64,000 nt of DNA from assembly GCA_900544715.1 (NCBI GenBank), contig UQWL01000004.1:62001-126000 (forward strand), written 5' to 3'. The notes beneath the pieces are model-generated. The model made no database searches and had not been told where the DNA came from. It was given only the letters and a program-made list of their open reading frames with translations. The translations under genes were made by a program, and so were the position numbers. Shown piece by piece: positions 1 through 6,355 of the stretch; positions within the stretch are counted from its first letter, which is position 1; the number at the start of each line of letters is the position of its first letter. The stretch comes from an uncultured Oscillospiraceae bacterium (GTDB lineage: Bacteria; Bacillota; Clostridia; Oscillospirales; Acutalibacteraceae).

Positions 1-212
1 TCTTCTCCAGTATCGTTCATGATAAACCCCGCATGAAAAGTACAGTCAAGGGCTTTAGCTATAGCGTAAAGTTCTTTTTCAGTGAAATTATCTCGGCTCA
101 TTTTGTTGGACATATTTTGACGAGACTGTCCCGTTTCCTCAGCGAGCTGCGATAGCGTCATGTTTCTTCGATTCAAGATAACTTTAATCTTCTCTCCCAT
201 TGTCAAAGGCAT
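1..212 (-). CDS. Small XRE-type HTH protein, runs off left edge
   Basis: The reading frame starts at 212 (MPLTMGEKIKVILNRRN) behind a good GGGAGG ribosome site and is open to the window edge, giving at least 70 residues. It is a compact Cro/CI-type helix-turn-helix: the LSQLAEETGQSRQNMSNKM stretch at about residues 20-38 is the HTH core, followed by an ELYAIAKALDC helix. Proteins of this size are common phage and mobile-element regulators. It is homologous to the HTH protein at 519-728, with matching KI, LA, EL..IA and terminal F...D.G positions. It is divergent from the structured RNA starting near 350, so the RNA promoter and this gene share a control region. The DNA target is unknown. Confidence 0.85.
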   Translation of the reverse strand, partial: MPLTMGEKIKVILNRRNMTLSQLAEETGQSRQNMSNKMSRDNFTEKELYAIAKALDCTFHAGFIMNDTGE

Positions 213-314
213 TTTACAACCTCCCTTTCTATCTATTTATTTTAACTCGTACATTTTAAAATGTCAATAGCAAGCTAACCTTGAAAAAATAAATCAAAAA
301 GTTGCAAATAACCG

Positions 315-343
315 TTGACAAATGAAACGAATAAGTGTATACT
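315..343 (+). promoter_or_regulatory. Sigma-70 promoter of structured RNA copy A
   Basis: A perfect -35 TTGACA (315-320) is separated by 17 bp from TATACT (338-343), predicting a start near 350. No open reading frame with a ribosome site follows, so it drives a non-coding transcript. Confidence 0.85.
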
Positions 344-349
344 ATAGTC

Positions 350-516
350 ACGAGGTCAAGAGAGAACGGCGGCAAGAGAATGCCGCACCGAAGTCAAGTC
401 AATATCCCCGTGAGGATGAACATGATCTGTGAACAATAGTCGGGAAGATTGCTTGACCGTTCTCTCCGCCCAGCAAAAAGCGCCTATCTTGGTAGATAGA
501 CGCTTTTGTTTTGCTT
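350..516 (+). ncRNA. Structured phage RNA, copy A
   Basis: The RNA begins after a perfect promoter and ends at its own intrinsic terminator. Visible helices are P1 (360-368 with 458-466), P2 (370-374 with 381-385, loop AGAGAA), P3 (393-398 with 452-457 and 400-403 with 448-451, bulged U399), P4 (404-407 with 414-417, loop CCGTGA) and P5 (420-422 with 428-430). The CCCG at 407-410 can pair with CGGG at 441-444 as a pseudoknot. The blocks at 402-421 and 429-449 are identical to those in copy B at 914-933 and 941-961, while P2, P3 and one pair of P5 differ with pairing kept. I do not recognise the family. The function is unknown; a partner or regulator of the adjacent XRE proteins is an inference from position. 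Confidence 0.8.
475..516 (+). terminator. Intrinsic terminator of RNA copy A
   Basis: The stem pairs AAAAGCG (476-482) with CGCTTTT (501-507) and CTATCT (484-489) with AGATAG (494-499), then runs into TTTTGTTTTGCTTTTT. It reaches almost to the 3' end of the convergent HTH gene. A closely similar hairpin ends the mini-CRISPR RNA at 2703-2738. Confidence 0.85.
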
Positions 517-518
517 TT

Positions 519-728
519 TCAAATTACAGTCCCGTCTGGAAATTCAAACTCGGCTTTGTAAGTTGCTCCGAGAATCGAGGCAATCTGCTCCAATTCGCTC
601 TTTGCGAATTTATCTGTTTTCATCCGTTGATTAAAGGCGGATGGTGTGGAGCCAATAGAACGCGCCAACTCTGCTTCACTCATATGCTTATACGCCAAGG
701 CCATACGGATTTTTTGAGCTATAGTCAT
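519..728 (-). CDS. Small XRE-type HTH protein, second copy
   Basis: This is a 69-residue protein starting MTIAQKIRMALAYKHM. An AGGAGG lies about 12 bases before ATG 728; the frame stays open to 758 but the longer version would place the ribosome site inside the gene. The HTH core is about residues 14-35 (AELARSIGSTPSAFNQRM), with a SELEQIASILG helix after it. It aligns along its length with the HTH protein at 1-212, so the two are paralogues. It is divergent from structured RNA copy B, exactly as the first HTH protein is divergent from copy A. Its stop codon lies a few bases from the terminator of RNA A, so the two transcripts converge. Confidence 0.8.
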   Translation of the reverse strand: MTIAQKIRMALAYKHMSEAELARSIGSTPSAFNQRMKTDKFAKSELEQIASILGATYKAEFEFPDGTVI

Positions 729-823
729 GTACTTACATTCACCTCCTAGATATATCATACATTATTTCCTGGATAAAAGCAAGAAGGCTCTAAAAAATAA
801 TTAGAAAAAATTGAAGAAAACCC

Positions 824-852
824 TTGACAAAATAAAGGAAATCCTATATACT
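824..852 (+). promoter_or_regulatory. Sigma-70 promoter of structured RNA copy B
   Basis: TTGACA (824-829), 17 bp, TATACT (847-852), predicting a start near 859. The bases after the -10 (ATAGTCAC) are the same as in copy A, so promoter and RNA were duplicated together. Confidence 0.85.
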
Positions 853-858
853 ATAGTC

Positions 859-985
859 ACAAGGTCAGGAGAGACACCCGGATAGGCCGAAAGCCTACCG
901 CAAACGACGGCCCATATCCCCGTGAGGATGAACGAGTACCGTGAACAATAGTCGGGAAGATGACCGCCGGGATGATCTCTCCACC
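859..985 (+). ncRNA. Structured phage RNA, copy B
   Basis: This is a second copy of the RNA at 350-516 with the same architecture: P1 (868-874 with 976-982), P2 (883-887 with 893-897, loop CGAAA), P3 (908-911 with 966-969 and 913-915 with 960-962), P4 (916-919 with 926-929, loop CCGTGA) and P5 (932-934 with 940-942). P5 is ACG/CGU here and ACA/UGU in copy A, a compensatory change; P2 differs completely in sequence but still pairs. Unlike copy A, no clear terminator follows, so the transcript may continue into the 91-residue gene at 1116. The 3' end given is the end of P1, not a mapped end. Confidence 0.75.
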
Positions 986-1115
986 CTGAACGAGCAGCGG
1001 GGCAACCGAGGCGAACCGGGGCAGCCATGTGAGCCGAACGTATACCCGGCAATAGGCAAAGGCTGACGCAAGCCCAACCGTTCCCGCTGCACCAAACACA
1101 GAAGGAGAATTAGAC

Positions 1116-1391
1116 ATGAGCACGAACGAATTGAGCGCCAAGCTGCGGAAGCTGAAAAAGCTTCAGGCCAAAGCGGAAGAGCTGGAGGCTGAGATCACCG
1201 CGATCCAGAACGAGATTAAGGAGGAAATGGAAGCCAGAGGAACCGACGAAATGACTGTGGACATTTTCAAAGTTCGCTGGAAGCCGGTAACGAGCATGAG
1301 GTTCGATTCCACAGCATTCAAACGCACACATGGCGATCTGTACACGCAGTACAGCCGCCCGGTCACATGCCGCAGGTTTCAGGTGGCATAA
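1116..1391 (+). CDS. Small coiled-coil phage early protein
   Basis: A 91-residue protein preceded by AAGGAG at a good distance. Residues 1-45 are a charged heptad-like helix (KLRKLKKLQAKAEELEAEI) and the C-terminal half carries RFDSTAFKRTHGDLYTQYSR and a final RRFQVA. Proteins with this coiled coil plus an RFD..AFK..H.DLY.QY tail recur in the early regions of Firmicutes phages; no biochemical role is known to me. It lies 130 bp downstream of RNA copy B and may share its transcript. Confidence 0.75.
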   Translation: MSTNELSAKLRKLKKLQAKAEELEAEITAIQNEIKEEMEARGTDEMTVDIFKVRWKPVTSMRFDSTAFKRTHGDLYTQYSRPVTCRRFQVA

Positions 1392-1401
1392 AGAAAGCCC
1401 C

Positions 1402-1490
1402 TTGCATCACACGCCGTGGAAAGCTTGATGCAAAGAGCTAAACACCGCCGAAGCGGGGAAGTACATATATTATATACCTTCCCGCTCCGG
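1402..1490. other. Two stem-loops between small phage genes
   Basis: TTGCATC (1402-1408) pairs with GATGCAA (1427-1433). A longer stem follows, CCG-AAGCGGGGAAG (1448-1461) with CTTCCCGCTCCGG (1478-1490), with an AT-only loop that includes TATATTATATA. Neither is followed by a T run on the plus strand, so processing or operator roles are as likely as termination. Confidence 0.45.
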
Positions 1491-1515
1491 CTGTCAAATA
1501 TAAGGAGGTATTTTT

Positions 1516-1653
1516 ATGTCCAACATTGAAAAGCTGGCCCAGTATATCTGCGAACATACCAGCAACCCCAAAGCAGTAACTGAAGCATTGATTGCAACAC
1601 TCTCCGCCGCGTCTGTAAAGCAGCCTGCGAAAGGGGAGGGTGATGCGGCATGA
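1516..1653 (+). CDS. Very small phage protein
   Basis: A 45-residue reading frame (MSNIEKLAQYICEHT...) behind TAAGGAGG with ideal spacing. It has a short helical N-terminal half and a polar tail ending KGEGDAA. Its stop overlaps the next start in an ATGA arrangement, which supports both being translated. No family recognised. Confidence 0.65.
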   Translation: MSNIEKLAQYICEHTSNPKAVTEALIATLSAASVKQPAKGEGDAA

Positions 1654-1760
1654 CAGAGCAGGATCAGTTTTTGCGTTCAATTGCGACGCGCCGCAGCCAG
1701 CACAGCAACCCGAACCGGTACAAAAACAATATGACGCCCTCGCATGGGCGTACATTATGA
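1650..1760 (+). CDS. Very small basic phage protein
   Basis: A 36-residue frame (MTEQDQFLRSIATRRSQHSN...) whose ATG overlaps the stop of the upstream 45-residue gene. A GGGGAGGG 8 bases upstream serves as ribosome site. It is rich in Arg, Asn and Ser and is followed by the antirepressor gene. No family recognised. Confidence 0.5.
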   Translation: MTEQDQFLRSIATRRSQHSNPNRYKNNMTPSHGRTL

Positions 1761-1779
1761 TAGCAAAGGAGTATGCATC

Positions 1780-2544
1780 ATGAATCAATTAACCCCAATT
1801 GAACACAACGACCAGCGTGTTCTTCTCACGAGCCAGTTGGCAGAAAGCTATGATACAGACAGCAAGGTTATATCCTATAATTTCAATAGCAACAAAGACC
1901 GGTATCAGGAGGGAAAGCATTATTTTGTATTACAAGGAGACCTCCTGAAGGCGTTTCGTGAAATTCACGATTTGCCCCCAAACCTCAACAAAGTCTACCT
2001 CTGGACAGAAAAAGGCGCGCTCCTGCACGCCAAGTCCCTCAACACCGATAAGGCGTGGGAAGTTTACGACCAGCTCGTGGAAACTTATTTCAAAGCGCGC
2101 GAGCTACAAACAAATCTGTCCGAGCTCTCCCCTGAGCTCCGCCTCCTCATCAACCTTGAAATGCGCCAGAAAGAGCAGGACAGGGCCATTGAAGAGGTCA
2201 ACAAGCGCGTGGATGATATCAAGGATGTTGTTGCCCTGAACCCGCAATCATGGCGCGAGGAGGCCCGCAAGCTGATTGTTAGGATCGCGCAGGCGATGGG
2301 TGGGAATGAGTACATCCGCGACGTGCAGGCCGAAATCTTTGGGTTGGTCGACGAGCGGGCCGGGGTTAGCCTCGCAACCCGCCTCACCAACAAGCGCCGC
2401 CGCATGGCGGACGAGGGCATTTGCAAATCCAAGCGCGACAAGCTCAACAAGGTTGATGTGATCGCGGACGACAAAAAGCTCATCGAAATCTATCTCGCGG
2501 TCGTGAAAGAAATGGCCGTGCAGCGCGGCGCGAAGATCGCGTAA
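1780..2544 (+). CDS. Phage antirepressor, ORF6N-type
   Basis: A 254-residue protein. I use ATG 1780 (MNQLTPIEHNDQRVLLTSQL) because AAAGGAG sits 7 bases upstream; an in-frame ATG at 1744 has no site. Residues about 8-105 match the ORF6N DNA-binding domain found in phage antirepressors: the start V(L)LTSQLAESYDTD, a YFVLQGDLLKAF middle and the VYLWTEKGALLHAKSLNTDKAW end. The C-terminal half has a helical linker with KEQDRAIEEVNKRVDDIKD and a basic domain typical of antirepressor tails. Such proteins relieve prophage repression or act as late regulators. It is immediately upstream of the orphan CRISPR-like transcription unit. Confidence 0.85.
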   Translation: MNQLTPIEHNDQRVLLTSQLAESYDTDSKVISYNFNSNKDRYQEGKHYFVLQGDLLKAFREIHDLPPNLNKVYLWTEKGALLHAKSLNTDKAWEVYDQLVETYFKARELQTNLSELSPELRLLINLEMRQKEQDRAIEEVNKRVDDIKDVVALNPQSWREEARKLIVRIAQAMGGNEYIRDVQAEIFGLVDERAGVSLATRLTNKRRRMADEGICKSKRDKLNKVDVIADDKKLIEIYLAVVKEMAVQRGAKIA

Positions 2545-2566
2545 ATAAATAAGCAAACGCCCGCAC

Positions 2567-2595
2567 TTGCTATCAGGTGCAGGCATCTGTATAAT
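2567..2595 (+). promoter_or_regulatory. Promoter of the CRISPR-like RNA
   Basis: TTGCTA (2567-2572), 17 bp, then a perfect TATAAT (2590-2595). The predicted start, seven bases after the -10, is 2602, which is exactly the first base of the first repeat. Confidence 0.8.
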
Positions 2596-2601
2596 GTAGC
2601 T

Positions 2602-2693
2602 GTCAGGCAAACGCCTGCGGATTGAAACCAGCCCGAGGAAACCGCACCTGTATACGGCATTGGTCGCGCCCCATGCGGGTGCGTGGATTGAAC
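2602..2693 (+). CRISPR. Orphan type I-C-like mini-array, two repeats and one spacer
   Basis: Repeat 2 (2663-2693) starts GTCGCGCCCC and ends GTGCGTGGATTGAAC; the six-base stem GCGCCC/GGGTGC and the GTGGATTGAA tail match type I-C repeats. Repeat 1 (2602-2628) is degenerate: GTC, a CAGGC-AAAC-GCCTG hairpin, then CGGATTGAAAC. The intervening 34 bases (2629-2662) are a normal I-C spacer length. The unit has its own promoter and terminator and no cas gene is in the window. This layout resembles phage-borne solitary repeat units and mini-arrays, some of which act as RNA anti-CRISPRs by capturing Cas proteins, while others target rival phages. Which applies here is not decidable from sequence. Confidence 0.75.
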
Positions 2694-2702
2694 TGAACAA
2701 TG

Positions 2703-2738
2703 AAAGCGTCTATCTCAACTGAGGTAGGCGCTTTTGTT
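2703..2738 (+). terminator. Intrinsic terminator of the CRISPR-like RNA
   Basis: AAAGCG (2703-2708) pairs with CGCTTT (2729-2734) and CTATCTC with GAGGTAG inside, followed by TTTTGTT. It ends the roughly 137-nt RNA started at 2602. Confidence 0.8.
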
Positions 2739-2762
2739 ATGCCTCGAAAGGAGGTGAACATC

Positions 2763-2909
2763 TTGAACGTTTTATCCGATGGCTACGTAAAACTGGTCGT
2801 TTACGACCAGGAAACCGGCAAAGAAATAGCGGTAGTAACTAATGAATTGATTACTACCGCCGCCGACAACATTGTTGTCAAGCTTACCCCCAGCAATAAG
2901 GAGATGTAA
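2763..2909 (+). CDS. Small phage protein
   Basis: A 48-residue protein starting at TTG 2763, chosen because AAAGGAGGTG lies 8 bases upstream; the longer in-frame ATG at 2700 falls inside the terminator hairpin. The sequence alternates hydrophobic and charged residues (VKLVVYDQETGKEIAVVTNE) like a small beta-strand protein. It lies 4 bp before the next gene and probably belongs to the tail operon. No family recognised. Confidence 0.6.
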   Translation: MNVLSDGYVKLVVYDQETGKEIAVVTNELITTAADNIVVKLTPSNKEM

Positions 2910-2913
2910 CGCT

Positions 2914-3285
2914 ATGGTCTATACCATCGACGGTAGAGCCTTCCCGAAGGTCCCATCTACTTGCGAGCACACCGTCACGCAGGTTGTCACCAAGGCCAGC
3001 CGCACCGTGGGCAAGGGCGCGTTGTTGAACAAAGAACTGCTAGCCGAGAAAGAGAAAATCAACTGCACCTGGCTGTACATGACCACGCGAGAGTACGCGC
3101 AGCTTCGGCAAATGGGCGCCGGGAAGAACTTTTTTAAACTGAACTACTACGACGCAACCACGATGACAAAGAAAACGAAAGAGTTTTATGGCTCCGATAT
3201 CACTGCCACGGAGGTGAACGGCCTGGATCGGAACGACATCCCGCAAGGCTATCAAACCGTCAAATGGAGCTTTATAGAAAGGTAG
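2914..3285 (+). CDS. Phage protein, probable tail component
   Basis: A 123-residue protein starting MVYTIDGRAFPKVPST at ATG 2914 behind AAGGAG. The N-terminal half is beta-rich and the C-terminal half ends in a GYQTVKWSFIER strand. Position directly before the large tail protein and operon-like spacing suggest a tail-assembly or baseplate role. I do not recognise a named family. Confidence 0.65.
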   Translation: MVYTIDGRAFPKVPSTCEHTVTQVVTKASRTVGKGALLNKELLAEKEKINCTWLYMTTREYAQLRQMGAGKNFFKLNYYDATTMTKKTKEFYGSDITATEVNGLDRNDIPQGYQTVKWSFIER

Positions 3286-3296
3286 GCGAACTCCTT

Positions 3297-5117
3297 ATGC
3301 TCACCGTCCCGCAAGAATTCCACTCATACAGCTCGGCCCCTGAGCGCCGCACAGACCTCATTGTCCGGCTCGATCCATTAAACTGGCCGACGGACATCAA
3401 CGCCCACGGCACCGCGCACTCTCTCTGCAGCAACCCCATCCAATGGAACAAATCCCCGCCATACCGTCTCTATGCCACGGGAGAGTACAACCGCACGCCC
3501 CTTGATGGTCGGGCGCTCGTCAACGGCTGGGCCGGGCAGGTCTATGGCTATCTCTCCAATGCTCTGTCCGATAAGGACGGCTTGTTTACGAAGGATGCTG
3601 TCAAACTCAGCTGCACCCGCAATGGCGGTGCGATCAGCGTTTTGACCATCTGCTTTGATCCTACGGCAGGCGAATACGCCGTAGATTTTGACGTCGTCAT
3701 TGATGGTGCCTCGTCCACGGAGACCTACCACCAGGAGTGGCACATCCGCAACAACGATCAGCCCATTGTGTACATCACCGGTATCCGCGCCGCCTACGAT
3801 ACGGTTACAGTTATCGTCAGCAAGTGGAGCCACCCCTTCCACCGGGCACGCATCCGCGAGATCACAAATGGCGTGCTGTTCGAGGCCACCGGGGATACCC
3901 TCTACTCGTGCAATTTGATCACAGAGAGCGACCCCACAAACCAATCCATCCCCACCGGCGAATGCGCCCTGACCTATCCCGATCCGCAGGGCATGTTCGA
4001 CGTTGCCAATCCCAACGGCATATCTGGTAGCATCCAAACCAACCAGACGATCACGGTCTGGATTGGCGTATCCGACGGGCAGCATAAGCCCGTCTATGCA
4101 AAGATTGGCACCTACTACTGCCCCACGGCCACCAGCAAGGGCGGCACAGGCGAGCTGCATGCCGTGGATATCCTCGGCAAATTGCAGGGCGCAGCAAAGC
4201 CCAACGCCCGTTCCCTCGACCATCTCCATAACCAGAGCCTGGCGGATTTCGTGCTCGGCCTTGGGGCTAGCCCGTGGATCCCGGCGACGGATTTTACGGG
4301 ATCGGCCCCGACTGCCTTTGATAAAGGCACAAACCGTCTGGAGTGCCTGCGGTATGTATCGCAATACCTGCACAAGCTGCTGTATGTGGATGCGGACGGC
4401 AATGCCCGGCTGACCGCCATGTCCCGTACGCCAGTCTCCACAATCCCGTTGGATCAGTCCTACGAGCATCCCTCCATTGAGGCCCGTGAGGAACTCGGCG
4501 GCATTGATTACACCTGGCACCGGTATGAAGATACGGGCGAAGAAATCCTTGCGGCTACCGCTGCCATACAGACCGCCAAAGGCGTGCCTGTCACTTACAC
4601 GGCGATTACGGAGGAGCCGGTCGCATACACCCGCTGCGAAGTGGAGCATCCCTACGCAAGCGACTTCGTTGTGACACTGGTCTCAGCGACCTCCTATGCA
4701 ATCCGGATTACTGTCAGGACGGACGCTGTGTTTACGGATCCGGATGAGTACAATGTCACGGTCAGGCTGTACGGCAAAAAGATTGAGGATCAGACAGGCT
4801 CCGGCACCTCCGAAAAGGACAGCGTGGTCAACAAGGAGCAAAACCGCATGTCCGTCGACAATCCAATCCCGGTCGGCATACTCGATCGGCTCACCTGGGG
4901 TATGTATCTCCGGCGGACCTACGGCAAGGCGGACATCACCTGCAACTGGCGTGGGGATGCGTCCCTGCAAGTGGGTGACCCGGTCACGGTAGAGGGCAAA
5001 TACGGCCCTCTGAACGGCGTGATCATCAAGCAGGAGATCGATTACGATGGGGCGCTCACGATGCGCACTACGGTCCGCCAGCCGGATTGGATGATCAATC
5101 TGGGAGGTGAGGGCTGA
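3297..5117 (+). CDS. Large phage tail/baseplate protein
   Basis: A 606-residue protein. ATG 3297 is preferred over 3264, which would overlap the upstream gene and lacks a ribosome site. It is beta-rich throughout; the central part (HAVDILGKLQGA, RYVSQYLHKLLYVDADGNARLT) and the C-terminal block (LQVGDPVTVEGKYGPLNGVI, then DYDGALTMRTTVRQP) resemble hub proteins of siphovirus tail tips, where a late domain lists coordinate-like beta hairpins. It overlaps the next gene by one base. A tail-tip hub or adaptor role is inferred from these features and from the downstream endolysin. Confidence 0.6.
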   Translation: MLTVPQEFHSYSSAPERRTDLIVRLDPLNWPTDINAHGTAHSLCSNPIQWNKSPPYRLYATGEYNRTPLDGRALVNGWAGQVYGYLSNALSDKDGLFTKDAVKLSCTRNGGAISVLTICFDPTAGEYAVDFDVVIDGASSTETYHQEWHIRNNDQPIVYITGIRAAYDTVTVIVSKWSHPFHRARIREITNGVLFEATGDTLYSCNLITESDPTNQSIPTGECALTYPDPQGMFDVANPNGISGSIQTNQTITVWIGVSDGQHKPVYAKIGTYYCPTATSKGGTGELHAVDILGKLQGAAKPNARSLDHLHNQSLADFVLGLGASPWIPATDFTGSAPTAFDKGTNRLECLRYVSQYLHKLLYVDADGNARLTAMSRTPVSTIPLDQSYEHPSIEAREELGGIDYTWHRYEDTGEEILAATAAIQTAKGVPVTYTAITEEPVAYTRCEVEHPYASDFVVTLVSATSYAIRITVRTDAVFTDPDEYNVTVRLYGKKIEDQTGSGTSEKDSVVNKEQNRMSVDNPIPVGILDRLTWGMYLRRTYGKADITCNWRGDASLQVGDPVTVEGKYGPLNGVIIKQEIDYDGALTMRTTVRQPDWMINLGGEG

Positions 5118-5629
5118 TGCATATTAAGACGGGCTGGACGCCCCGGGACTATCTTGACCTGTATGTAACGGACGACGGCGAGACGTTTGACCTGGTGCAG
5201 GGCGGCCAGGCAAACAACAATAATGCCCTGGCCTTCAACCGGATTTTGCAAAACTGCAAGACTGTTGCGGACGCCTACAATCAGATATTCGGCACGGCGT
5301 GGGGCTTCGGCTTCACGCCGTTTAATGTCCAGTCAATCTACTCCGCCGCCAATCTGCAACTGGTCGAAAGCCGCTGCCGGGAGCTCGCCGGGGCATTTGG
5401 CTTGGATTACGCGGGCAAGACCTGGGCGGCCGGGGATGTTGTCGACTATCGCGACCTTAACCGGTGGGAGACGCCATTCGAGTTTTTGCAGCGGTACGAC
5501 GGCAAAACAGCAGACGATTTTAACATCATCCGCTGCGGTACGATCCTGTGCGGCGGTGCACCAGGGGATTACCGATATCATTTCTGCGGCGATTTTTATT
5601 GCGGCGACAGCACCGCGTATTTCAAATAA
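5117..5629 (+). CDS. Phage tail-associated protein
   Basis: A 170-residue protein whose ATG overlaps the stop of the tail hub gene (TGATG), so it is translationally coupled. It contains a Q/N-rich GGQANNNNALAFNRILQN patch and a Cys-rich C-terminus (CGTILCGG, CGDFYCGD). No named family recognised; position implies baseplate or fibre function. Confidence 0.65.
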   Translation: MHIKTGWTPRDYLDLYVTDDGETFDLVQGGQANNNNALAFNRILQNCKTVADAYNQIFGTAWGFGFTPFNVQSIYSAANLQLVESRCRELAGAFGLDYAGKTWAAGDVVDYRDLNRWETPFEFLQRYDGKTADDFNIIRCGTILCGGAPGDYRYHFCGDFYCGDSTAYFK

Positions 5630-5642
5630 TTGGAGGTATATT

Positions 5643-6158
5643 ATGGCTTACCAAAAAACACAGTGGAAGGATCACATTGATGGTGTGCAGACCGGTACAC
5701 CGGTCAATGCAGTCAACATGAACAAGATCGAGGAAGGGATTGCGCAAGCTTGCTCGATTGGCGACGCGGAAGGCACATGGACGCCTGAAGTAATTGAAAT
5801 GCTTAATTCTGTTGGAGGGTGTATATATACCAGCCGGACCGGGTATTACATCAGGATAGGCAAACTAACGCTTGTTACATTCGACATTGTCGTCAAGACA
5901 AAGCCAACGGGCAACAACAACTGGAATAATTATGTGCAGGTATGCATCAAGGGGCTGCCCGGACCTCCGGCACGACAAAACCAAGCGTACAGTATGGGCG
6001 CATGGGTTGTGCTCAAAGCTGGTAATGCTCCAATTGCAGCAAGTACGCGCCTATCCTACAACACTATCGCGTTTACGATCCCCTCCGGGTTATTGAGCAC
6101 AGATAAGCTGGGCGACGGATTCGAGCTGCACGGCTCCCTCGCTTACACGACAACTTAA
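5643..6158 (+). CDS. Phage tail fibre/appendage protein
   Basis: A 171-residue protein with start at ATG 5643 behind TTGGAGG. The N-terminus (MAYQKTQWKDHIDGVQTGTP followed by AVNMNKIEEGI) is the short attachment motif common to Firmicutes phage fibre and baseplate-upper proteins. The remainder is a beta-rich head with aromatic residues (YIRIGKLTLVTFDIVV) as in receptor-binding tips. It may form the tip of the host-recognition structure. Confidence 0.65.
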   Translation: MAYQKTQWKDHIDGVQTGTPVNAVNMNKIEEGIAQACSIGDAEGTWTPEVIEMLNSVGGCIYTSRTGYYIRIGKLTLVTFDIVVKTKPTGNNNWNNYVQVCIKGLPGPPARQNQAYSMGAWVVLKAGNAPIAASTRLSYNTIAFTIPSGLLSTDKLGDGFELHGSLAYTTT

Positions 6159-6355
6159 TGGGCGTGCAATATGCCGTTGCGGCTGCAACCCAAATCTACA
6201 TTGCGGCCGCAATCATTATATCGATACTGGCCACGTCAATGATCGGCGTGGCCTTATCAATTATATTATCAACAAGGAGCGATCAACATGTCAAAACCCA
6301 CAATCTACATCGCCGCCGGGCACGGCGGGAGCGATCCGGGCGCGGTAAGCGGTAA
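6158..6355 (+). CDS. Possible one-helix membrane peptide, doubtful
   Basis: A 65-residue frame starting at TAATG on the stop of the fibre gene, with one long hydrophobic stretch (YIAAAIIISILATSMIGVAL) and a basic tail. It has no ribosome site of its own and overlaps the endolysin gene by 68 bases. The same DNA holds stem-loops (TTGCGGCCGCAA at 6201-6212; GGCCACG/CGTGGCC at 6229-6253), so this may simply be a structured intergenic spacer. If translated it could be a holin-like peptide. Confidence 0.25.
   Translation: MGVQYAVAAATQIYIAAAIIISILATSMIGVALSIILSTRSDQHVKTHNLHRRRARRERSGRGKR

Noticed and set aside
402..425. Hammerhead-like stem (CCGTGAGGATGAAC) in RNA A
   Set aside because: The GUGAGGA...GAAC part resembles hammerhead stem II, but the CUGAUGA core and a cleavage site are missing in both copies.
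429..749. 106-codon plus-strand ORF
   Set aside because: It lies over the structured RNA, its terminator and the opposite-strand HTH gene and has no ribosome site.
2602..2693. Larger CRISPR array
   Set aside because: Only two repeats and one spacer are found; no further repeats on either side and no cas genes in the window.
3378..4649. 423-codon minus-strand ORF
   Set aside because: Antisense shadow of the large tail protein; no start signal and no recognisable domain.
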